From an uncultured Alphaproteobacteria bacterium (GTDB lineage: Bacteria; Pseudomonadota; Alphaproteobacteria; RUG11792), in assembly GCA_958448685.1 (NCBI GenBank), contig CAUDEV010000060.1, forward strand, positions 1 to 5,131: 5,131 nt of DNA, in the 5' to 3' direction. The notes below the pieces were generated by a model. That model worked only from the letters and a program-made list of their open reading frames with translations. It was not told the origin of the DNA and did not search any database. Made by a program: the position numbers and the translations under genes. Positions 1 to 5,131 of this stretch are shown in pieces; the first letter of the stretch is position 1; each line of letters opens with the position of its first letter.

Positions 1-42
1 TCGAATGAAAGAGCGAAATAATGTTGATTTTATATAAAAAGA

Positions 43-134
43 GTAACTGCACGAAAGCGTGAATTAGAAAGAAGACCTCACCGGCAAACAGCTGATGACA
101 CCGCAGAGGCACCTATAGCGCTTTCGGTAGACAT
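43..134 (-). repeat. Left copy of ~92-bp inverted repeat element
   Basis: This 92-base block matches the reverse complement of 5015-5105 with six substitutions and one single-base length difference. It is visibly richer in G and C than the sequence on either side. Bases 50-61 form a hairpin, CACG-AAAG-CGTG; the extra base relative to the other copy lies in this loop, so the stem is kept. Weaker similarity may continue outward to about position 36. Strand is given relative to the right copy, which is taken as +. No clear target duplication flanks this copy. Short reading frames cross it but they differ between strands and copies, so I do not call a gene. The element is not one I recognise. The two copies are certain; their nature is inferred. 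Confidence 0.9.
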
Positions 135-210
135 TATGAATCTGAAAACCACTAATTGATCCGCTGGCAAAGTTAAAATTTTGCTTAAAAAATAGAATAC
201 AAAGTGATAA

Positions 211-216
211 TATAAT
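211..216 (+). promoter_or_regulatory. Possible -10 box upstream of pdhC
   Basis: A perfect TATAAT lies 31 bases before the pdhC start codon, which would give a short leader of roughly 25 bases. No convincing -35 box sits at 16-18 bases; the nearest candidate, TTGCTT at 181-186, is 24 bases away, too far. Because the region is very AT-rich, a chance match is possible. The rest of 135-247 shows nothing else I can name. Confidence 0.3.
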
Positions 217-247
217 GATATCAATAATTTTTTTATGATTTTATCAC

Positions 248-1483
248 ATGGCGATAATATTCGAAATGCCGTCTCTCAGTCCTACTATGGAAAAGGGAAA
301 TTTAGTTACCTGGTGCAAAAACGAAGGTGAAGAAATATCTGTTGGAGATGTCATTGCTGAAATAGATACAGACAAAGCAACGATGGAAGTTGAATCTATT
401 TACAAAGGAATATTAGCTAAAATATTAGTTCCAGCAGGCACTCATGATGTTCCGGTCAGAACGCCGATTGCGGTTATTAAGCAAAAAAATGATACGGAAG
501 AAGATATAAAAAATGCTATTGCTAAAGCATCAGTTCCAACACCAAGTGAGGAATCGGGTATTTTCGAAAAAATTGAAATTGTTTCAGAAACAATTGTTGA
601 GATGCCAAGTGAAGAAATCGAGACTTCAGAAATAATAAAAGCAAGTCCTTTAGCGAAAAGAATTGCGAATGAATATGGAATAGATTTGACTGCAATAACA
701 GGTTCTGGTCCTCATGGAAGAATTATTAAAGAAGACGTTTTGAACGTAAAGCAATTATCGAATCATCCAACGAAAATTGACTTTCCAAAAACATCAAAAT
801 TTATAGACGAACCGGCATCTTCTTTGAGAAAAGTTATCGCGGAAAAACTTACAAAATGTAAAAAAGAAGTTCCTCATTTCTATATGTCCGTTTCGGCAAA
901 TGTCACAGAACTTTTGAAATTTAGAAAACAAATCAATGATAGCGGAAAACTTGATACGAAAATAACAGTTAACGATTTAATAACAAAAGCGGTTGCGTTA
1001 GCCTTGAAAGAAGAACCTTCTGTTAATGCTATTTGGAATAATGGCAAAGTTAGGAAATTTAGCACAGTTGATGTGTCAGTTGCTGTTGCAGTTGAGGATG
1101 GACTATTTACCCCTGTTATTTGGAGTGCTGATCTGAAACGCATTGAAGTTATCTCAAAAGAAATAAAAGATTTGGCTAAAAAGGCAAAAGAAGGAAAGTT
1201 AAAACCAGATCAGTTTATGGGAGGAAGTATTACTATTTCGAATTTAGGAATGTATAATATTGATAGTTTCTTTTCCATAATCAATCCTCCTCAGGGTAGT
1301 ATTCTTTCTATTGGATCTGCCAAGAAATTACCAGTTTACAACAATGAGGATAAGATTATTTCTGCGGATATAATAACCATAGGCTATGCAGTTGATCACA
1401 GAGTAATAAATGGCGGAGACGCAGCAAAGTTCTTGGAGAAATTAGTTAAGTATTTGGAAAATCCAATATTACTTGTCATATGA
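248..1483 (+). CDS. pdhC: Pyruvate dehydrogenase E2 (dihydrolipoyl acetyltransferase)
   Basis: This is the core subunit of the cytoplasmic pyruvate dehydrogenase complex, moving the acetyl group from E1 through a swinging lipoyl arm onto CoA. The 411-residue product has one N-terminal lipoyl domain (about 1-80) with the lipoylated lysine K43 in DTDKATME. An acidic, flexible linker follows, then an E1/E3-binding domain (about 131-166, KASPLAKRIA to GRIIKEDV). The catalytic domain runs from about 190 to 411 and ends with the active-site motif DHRVINGG (H384, N388). Length and architecture fit alphaproteobacterial and mitochondrial E2. The usual DHRxxDG aspartate is asparagine here, a variant also known in Azotobacter E2p. 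The ATG is fixed by the family start, MPSLSPTME following within six residues; no good Shine-Dalgarno precedes it. pdhA, pdhB and lpd are not adjacent. E2 of 2-oxoglutarate dehydrogenase is less likely because the N-terminal lipoyl motif and linker are PDH-like. Confidence 0.96.
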   Translation: MAIIFEMPSLSPTMEKGNLVTWCKNEGEEISVGDVIAEIDTDKATMEVESIYKGILAKILVPAGTHDVPVRTPIAVIKQKNDTEEDIKNAIAKASVPTPSEESGIFEKIEIVSETIVEMPSEEIETSEIIKASPLAKRIANEYGIDLTAITGSGPHGRIIKEDVLNVKQLSNHPTKIDFPKTSKFIDEPASSLRKVIAEKLTKCKKEVPHFYMSVSANVTELLKFRKQINDSGKLDTKITVNDLITKAVALALKEEPSVNAIWNNGKVRKFSTVDVSVAVAVEDGLFTPVIWSADLKRIEVISKEIKDLAKKAKEGKLKPDQFMGGSITISNLGMYNIDSFFSIINPPQGSILSIGSAKKLPVYNNEDKIISADIITIGYAVDHRVINGGDAAKFLEKLVKYLENPILLVI

Positions 1484-1542
1484 TTAAATTATATTAAATC
1501 TGTATCTCGTAAAAATTTAAAGTTTTATATAGAACTATTATA

Positions 1543-1571
1543 TTTTCAAAATGTGAAATATGTTGTATAAT
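1543..1571 (+). promoter_or_regulatory. Candidate sigma70-type promoter for dnaJ
   Basis: TTTTCA at 1543-1548 (4 of 6 matches to TTGACA) and a perfect TATAAT at 1566-1571 are separated by 17 bases. The predicted start is near 1578, giving a leader of about 40 bases. I see no heat-shock sigma32-type promoter (CTTGAA with CCCCAT) in the 134-base spacer. No clear terminator for pdhC is visible in the same spacer either; only a weak AT hairpin around GTTTTATATAGAAC follows that gene. Confidence 0.42.
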
Positions 1572-1617
1572 ATATCATATATATGTTATGGATTGTTTAA
1601 TATTTTAGAATAAAGTT

Positions 1618-2751
1618 ATGTCAAAAGATTATTACTCTATACTTGGCGTAAATAGAAACGCAACACAAGATGAAATAAAAAAAGCATATAGAAAACTTGC
1701 CGTACAATATCATCCAGATAAAAATCCTGGAAACAAGCAGGCTGAAGAAAAATTTAAAGAAATAAACGAAGCTTATGATGTTTTAAAGGATGAACAAAAA
1801 AAAGCTGCTTATGATCATTATGGCAGTGATGCTTTCCAAAATGGATTTGGTGGTAGTCAAGGTTTTTCTGGAGGATTTGATTTTAGAAACAATTTCTCGG
1901 GATTTTCAGATATTTTTGAAGATATATTTACAGGATTTACTGGCGGAGGATATTCGAACAGACCTCAATCTCAACCTGGTTCTGATATAAGGTATGATAT
2001 TTCAATATCATTAGAAGATGCTTATCACGGAAAAAAGACTAATATAAAATTCATGACTCTGGTTAAATGTGACTCATGTAATGGAACTGGAAGTGAAGGG
2101 CATAAAGCTCCTTCTCCTTGTCCAACTTGTGGAGGACGAGGTAATGTAAGATATAATCAAGGTTTTATTACTATAGAACGTCCATGTTCAACTTGTGGAG
2201 GATCGGGAAGTATATTATCAGATCCATGCAAGAAATGTTCAGGAAGTGGACGTATTAAAGGAGAGAAAAATCTTGAAATAACAATACCTGCTGGTGTATC
2301 AACAGGAAGCAAGATCCGTATCATAGGAGAAGGAGAGGCTGGATTTAAAGGCGCTCCTGCAGGAAATTTATATATATTCATTAACGTTCTTCCTCATAAG
2401 ATTTTCATTAGAAATGATAATGATTTAGTCTGTAAAGTTCCGATTTCGATGGTGAAAGCTGCTCTTGGTGGAGAAATAGAAGTCCCGGATTTAGATGGAG
2501 TTAACTGTAATATTAAAATCCCTCATGGAACTCAATCAGGAGCTCAATTCAGATTAAAAGGAAAAGGAATGCCTTCAGTCAATTCTTCAAGGAAGGGTGA
2601 TATAATCGTGGAAGTTTCTGTAGAAACGCCAGTCTCACTTTCTTCAAAACAAAAAGAAATTTTGGAACAATTCGCGAATGAAAAAGATGAAAAGACAAAC
2701 AGCCCAAATTCTTTCGAATTTTTTAAAAAGCTAAAAAATTTGTTCTCTTAA
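1618..2751 (+). CDS. dnaJ: Chaperone protein DnaJ (type I Hsp40)
   Basis: This is the cytoplasmic co-chaperone that binds unfolded proteins and stimulates DnaK ATP hydrolysis. The 377-residue product shows the full type I layout. The J domain is at 1-70, with HPD at 32-34. A Gly/Phe-rich stretch follows at about 76-111. Four CxxCxGxG zinc-binding repeats begin at C151, C168, C190 and C204 (CDSCNGTG, CPTCGGRG, CSTCGGSG, CKKCSGSG). The C-terminal substrate-binding domains run from about 215 to 345, and the lysine-rich tail is family-typical. Length matches the usual 370-380 residues, and the start is fixed by MSKDYYSILGV. The Shine-Dalgarno is weak (AATAAAG just upstream). dnaK, the common neighbour, is not beside it; the gene appears to have its own promoter and terminator. 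All expected catalytic and metal residues are present, so it should be functional. Confidence 0.98.
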   Translation: MSKDYYSILGVNRNATQDEIKKAYRKLAVQYHPDKNPGNKQAEEKFKEINEAYDVLKDEQKKAAYDHYGSDAFQNGFGGSQGFSGGFDFRNNFSGFSDIFEDIFTGFTGGGYSNRPQSQPGSDIRYDISISLEDAYHGKKTNIKFMTLVKCDSCNGTGSEGHKAPSPCPTCGGRGNVRYNQGFITIERPCSTCGGSGSILSDPCKKCSGSGRIKGEKNLEITIPAGVSTGSKIRIIGEGEAGFKGAPAGNLYIFINVLPHKIFIRNDNDLVCKVPISMVKAALGGEIEVPDLDGVNCNIKIPHGTQSGAQFRLKGKGMPSVNSSRKGDIIVEVSVETPVSLSSKQKEILEQFANEKDEKTNSPNSFEFFKKLKNLFS

Positions 2752-2765
2752 GTTTAAAAAATATC

Positions 2766-2809
2766 GTGCGTGGTTTCTTTGATATTCTATCACGCACATA
2801 ATTCTTTTT
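2766..2809 (+). terminator. Rho-independent-like terminator after dnaJ
   Basis: GTGCGTGGT at 2766-2774 pairs with ATCACGCAC at 2789-2797. This gives a nine-pair stem with one G-U wobble and a 14-base loop. A T-rich tract follows (TTCTTTTT, 2802-2809). It begins 15 bases after the dnaJ stop. The loop is larger than usual and four bases separate the stem from the T tract, so efficiency is uncertain. An A-rich run before the stem could allow weak action on the other strand as well. Confidence 0.75.
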
Positions 2810-2824
2810 AAAACTATATGACTC

Positions 2825-2855
2825 AAAACAAATAAAAATTTTTCTATTTTGTTTT
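2825..2855. repeat. AT-rich imperfect inverted repeat
   Basis: AAAACAAA (2825-2832) is complementary to TTTGTTTT (2848-2855), and the centre contains the self-complementary AAAAATTTTT (2834-2843). It lies between the dnaJ terminator and the transposase relic. It might be a second weak terminator or a decayed insertion-sequence end, but composition alone could produce it. Confidence 0.35.
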
Positions 2856-2880
2856 AACCTTATCAAAGGATTTCACTAGA

Positions 2881-3175
2881 AAGGATAAAAAATCTTGGAT
2901 TAATAATTTGGGTTTTTATTATGTACAAGTCGATAGAGGAAGTGAATTTATGAAAAATTTTAAATCAACATGTGAAAGATTAAAGATTCCGTCCACCTAC
3001 TTCACCAAAGATTAATGGAAATGTGGAGCGAATGAATAATCGCATTATTACAGAAGAATTTTACATGAAATACTGTGGATTCCTTAGTTAGTTTTCGAAT
3101 AGAGTTGAATAAATTTATTGATAATTAAACATTCTTCCCTGCAAGACCATGCTCCTTTATTGTATATTAAATTTG
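2881..3175 (+). pseudogene. Frameshifted IS481-family transposase relic (integrase core fragment)
   Basis: Conceptual translation gives pieces of an rve/DDE integrase domain spread over three frames. The first, from 2923, reads VQVDRGSEFMKNFKSTCERL and stops at TAA 3013. The second, from 2996, reads PTSPKINGNVERMNNRI and continues ITEEFY, stopping at TAG 3089. A third, from 3084, reads LVSFRIELNKFIDN and, after a stop, includes ARP at 3141-3149 where family members have a YN..RPH motif. The pieces correspond to the family pattern VQVDGGSEF... SPKLNGxVER... TEEFY. They include the second catalytic Asp (codon 2932-2934) and the catalytic Glu (codon 3026-3028). The few residues expected between LKIP and SPK are missing, so a small deletion probably caused the first shift. 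The N-terminal helix-turn-helix region and the first Asp are absent, and no insertion-sequence ends are recognisable. Outer limits are approximate. It cannot encode an active transposase. Confidence 0.82.
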
Positions 3176-3225
3176 TGGCTAGAATACTCTTGTCTCACAT
3201 CTGTTTGATCTAATATAAAAAATTC

Positions 3226-3255
3226 TTGAATAACTATGTTATTTTAATGTAACAT
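3226..3255 (+). promoter_or_regulatory. Weak candidate promoter for tRNA-Ala and downstream gene
   Basis: TTGAAT (3226-3231) and TAACAT (3250-3255) are 18 bases apart and would start transcription near 3262, about 23 bases before the mature tRNA. The more obvious GATAAT at 3276-3281 is too close to the tRNA to be its -10 box. The downstream part overlaps the perfect palindrome TAACATATATATGTTA (3250-3265). The match is weak and the region AT-rich. Confidence 0.28.
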
Positions 3256-3284
3256 ATATATGTTAACCTTTATGGGATAATATA

Positions 3285-3360
<76 letters not shown>

Positions 3361-3367
3361 TAGAAAT

Positions 3368-4990
3368 ATGTCTAATATCAGGTTTATTTTTCCTTATTCA
3401 GCATCTGTTCTTATTACTGTATTTTCAGTTCTTGGTGTTTTTCATTCATGTTTCTATAGTTTTCAAGATTTTAATATTTCTTTTTATATTATTGTTTCAT
3501 CTTTATTTTTGGCAACTATTTCCTTCCTTTTGTCCTGGTATTATTCGAATCTTTTTATAAGATATAAAGTTTTGAAGAAATTAAATAATTTTGGTATTGA
3601 TTCGGTAAATTTGGATTGCAAAAAGATTTCAGGAAAGAAAGCTCAGGAAAAATTAAATGGTTTAATAGATTATTTAAGATCTTATGAAGATTATAATTTC
3701 GAATTGTTTGGATTTGCAATTCCTTTCTTTTTAATCTTTATTTCAACAGCATGTCTTTCAGTAATCTTGAACCATCGAGTTATACCTTCATATTTAATTG
3801 CGTGTTCCATTGGTGCTTTAATAATAAAATTTGCAAATAAAATAGTTTTGATTTGTGACATAAAAGCTTTTAAGAATTATTATATACCAACAATAAGTAA
3901 CTTAATTCAAACTTCAAAAGGAATTCAATTTTTTAATTCTGTTAACCTAATCTCAGATAAAATATACCAAAAAGCAAATGATATTTTGAAACTTACGAAA
4001 AACGATTTATCAAAAGTAATCTGGCGTTCATTTTTCTATACAGTTTTGATATTTCTATTTTTGTGTATAATTTATATAATGAGATTGGAATATTTTTCGA
4101 AAGATTTGTTTGATATTTCAGGAGTCGAAACTATTTTCTTCACTAGTGTATTTTTCTATACTATGTTTATTGTTTCTTTAATGCGATATGTAAAAATAAC
4201 CAATATTCCAAGTGTAGATATTTCAAATTACACTTTAGATACCGAGCGTTTAACTTCAGAAAAATCTATAGACAAGAACAACTTATTCATCGCATTTCAT
4301 GGAGTTTATTTTCAAGATCCAACAGAATTTTCCGATCATCCAATATTAAATAATATATCTTTATCAGTGCTTCCCGGAGAAGTTATTGCACTTACGGGAG
4401 AAAACAGTTTAGGAGTTTCATACATATTCGATCTGATTTTGAAATTTCACACCCCACAATCTGGAAAGATATATATTGCAGGAACGCTAATTGATAACAT
4501 CAGCACGAAGCAAATAAGATCTTTAATTGGTATATTTGATGAAACTTTTTCTCTGGTTCAGGGAACGATTTCAGATAATATTGAATTATTAAGTGAAGAT
4601 TATGATTTAATACAGGATATCAGTAAAAAAGCTGGATTAAACGATATCTTGAATAACCAAGTGTTTGATGAGAAGGGAAATGTTATCGTTTCTCAAGAAA
4701 CTCTTTTGAGAATCCAAATTGCCAGGATTGCTATACAAAAACCAAAAATAATTTTAATAAAAACTCCATCAAGATTTAATTCAGAATTAGCTGAAGAAAT
4801 GTTTTATGATTTTGTTGCTTCTGCCTCAAAAAACAAAACTGTCTTCATAGAAACCTATAATCTGAATACGATCATATATTCTGATAAAATTATGTATCTC
4901 GGAAAAAATGAGTCAATTTTTGGTTCTCATGCTGATATTTCTTTAAATAAATCTTATCAAGAATATCTAAAGAAAATCTCTAAAAATTAA
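3368..4990 (+). CDS. ABC-exporter-like membrane protein with degenerate (pseudo-) ATPase domain
   Basis: The 540-residue product has the shape of an inner-membrane ABC exporter half-transporter. Six hydrophobic segments (about 6-28, 37-60, 112-134, 139-162, 221-240, 254-274) precede a nucleotide-binding-like domain (about 305-525). Landmarks align with exporter ATPases (ILNNISLSVLPGEVIAL, SGKIYIAG, QGTISDNI, IQIARIAIQKPKIILI), but key residues are altered. Walker A reads GENSLGVS with V350 for lysine. The Q-loop glutamine is E392. The signature is VSQET (441-445) for LSGGQ. Walker B ends in K465-T466 instead of Asp-Glu. The H-switch His is Y497. The A-loop aromatic is also absent. ATP hydrolysis by this chain is therefore unlikely. 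The P after Walker B and the late FG resemble PrtD/AprD type I secretion ATPases, a tentative link; substrate is unknown. The frame is open throughout, suggesting selection. The ATG lies 7 bases after the tRNA, leaving no room for a normal ribosome site. It could act with an active partner encoded elsewhere. Confidence 0.85.
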   Translation: MSNIRFIFPYSASVLITVFSVLGVFHSCFYSFQDFNISFYIIVSSLFLATISFLLSWYYSNLFIRYKVLKKLNNFGIDSVNLDCKKISGKKAQEKLNGLIDYLRSYEDYNFELFGFAIPFFLIFISTACLSVILNHRVIPSYLIACSIGALIIKFANKIVLICDIKAFKNYYIPTISNLIQTSKGIQFFNSVNLISDKIYQKANDILKLTKNDLSKVIWRSFFYTVLIFLFLCIIYIMRLEYFSKDLFDISGVETIFFTSVFFYTMFIVSLMRYVKITNIPSVDISNYTLDTERLTSEKSIDKNNLFIAFHGVYFQDPTEFSDHPILNNISLSVLPGEVIALTGENSLGVSYIFDLILKFHTPQSGKIYIAGTLIDNISTKQIRSLIGIFDETFSLVQGTISDNIELLSEDYDLIQDISKKAGLNDILNNQVFDEKGNVIVSQETLLRIQIARIAIQKPKIILIKTPSRFNSELAEEMFYDFVASASKNKTVFIETYNLNTIIYSDKIMYLGKNESIFGSHADISLNKSYQEYLKKISKN

Positions 4991-5005
4991 TATTATTAAT
5001 GTTTA

Positions 5006-5121
5006 TGATAGGTTATGTCTACCGAAAACGCTATAGGTGCCCCTGCGGTGTCATCAGCCGTTTGCCGGTGAGGCCATCTTTCTAATTCACGCTTCGTGCA
5101 GTGACTTATTTTGATAGGTTA
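5006..5121. mobile_element. Putative short mobile element bounded by a 10-bp direct repeat
   Basis: TGATAGGTTA occurs at 5006-5015 and again, identically, at 5112-5121, directly framing the right repeat copy. Between them lie 96 bases that contain the conserved 91-base core. An exact 10-base match at both edges is what a target-site duplication would look like. No terminal inverted repeats and no coding capacity are visible, so it would have to be moved in trans. The left copy lacks an equivalent duplication. Insertion is an inference; the direct repeats are plain in the sequence. Confidence 0.5.
5015..5105 (+). repeat. Right copy of ~92-bp inverted repeat element
   Basis: This 91-base block is the inverted partner of 43-134, about 92% identical. 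It contains the hairpin CACG-CTT-CGTG at 5089-5099, equivalent to the left-copy hairpin but with a three-base loop. Weak T-rich similarity continues to about 5111. It starts 25 bases after the stop of the ABC-protein gene, where no other terminator is visible. The hairpin followed by ACTTATTTT could therefore end that transcript, which is inference. In this orientation a frame MSTENAIGAPAVSSAVCR is open in both copies, with S for N and S for P on the left, but it is only 18 codons and has no ribosome site. Confidence 0.9.
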
Positions 5122-5131
5122 ATTGTAAAGT

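Noticed and set aside
880..1143. 87-codon open frame on the minus strand inside pdhC
   Set aside because: It is antisense to the strongly conserved catalytic domain of E2, has no recognisable domain and no start signals; it is a shadow frame.
1391..1426. Asn in place of Asp in the E2 active-site motif (DHRVINGG) as a sign of lost activity
   Set aside because: The same Asn occurs in active E2p enzymes such as that of Azotobacter vinelandii, so it is a known functional variant.
1790..1990. 66-codon + strand frame overlapping dnaJ
   Set aside because: It lies fully within the J and Gly/Phe regions of an intact dnaJ in another frame, and its composition is a by-product of that sequence.
2157..2381. 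74-codon minus-strand frame inside dnaJ
   Set aside because: It is antisense to the zinc-binding and substrate domains and resembles no known protein; a shadow frame.
5014..5070. Small conserved peptide of 18 codons inside the repeat (start MSTENAIGAP)
   Set aside because: The frame is open in both copies but very short, lacks a ribosome site, and the opposite strand has equally open frames; better explained as noncoding repeat.

Overview
The window is strongly AT-rich and carries three long genes, one tRNA, one transposase relic and a pair of terminal repeats, all genes reading on the + strand. The pyruvate dehydrogenase E2 is of the single-lipoyl-domain type found in alphaproteobacteria and mitochondria. 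The tRNA encodes its own CCA, spacers are loose, and a decayed IS481-type transposase is present. Together these suggest an alphaproteobacterium with a reduced, host-associated lifestyle, for example Rickettsiales or Holosporales. That placement is inferred from protein style and base composition, not from a marker gene.

Layout. Positions 43-134 hold a short, comparatively GC-rich repeat. pdhC follows at 248-1483 (acetyl transfer from pyruvate into acetyl-CoA). After a 134-base AT-rich spacer with a plausible promoter comes dnaJ (1618-2751, Hsp40 co-chaperone of DnaK), closed by a stem-loop terminator. The 533 bases from the dnaJ stop to the tRNA have no intact gene. They contain a frameshifted relic of an IS481-family integrase-type transposase. 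A tRNA-Ala with anticodon GGC (3285-3360) comes next. Only 7 bases after its CCA begins a 540-residue ABC-exporter-shaped membrane protein (3368-4990). A second copy of the short repeat, in inverted orientation, lies at 5015-5105.

The genes do not form a pathway: pdhC lacks its usual E1/E3 neighbours and dnaJ lacks dnaK. The most unusual gene is the ABC protein. Its fold-level landmarks remain, but the catalytic or ATP-contacting residues of the Walker A, Q-loop, signature, Walker B and H-switch motifs are replaced, while the reading frame is intact. It therefore looks like a maintained pseudo-ATPase rather than a broken gene. The second notable item is the ~92-bp repeat. Two copies differ by six substitutions and one base of length, that length change falls in a hairpin loop, and the right copy is framed by an exact 10-bp direct repeat. 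This suggests a small mobile element that I do not recognise.
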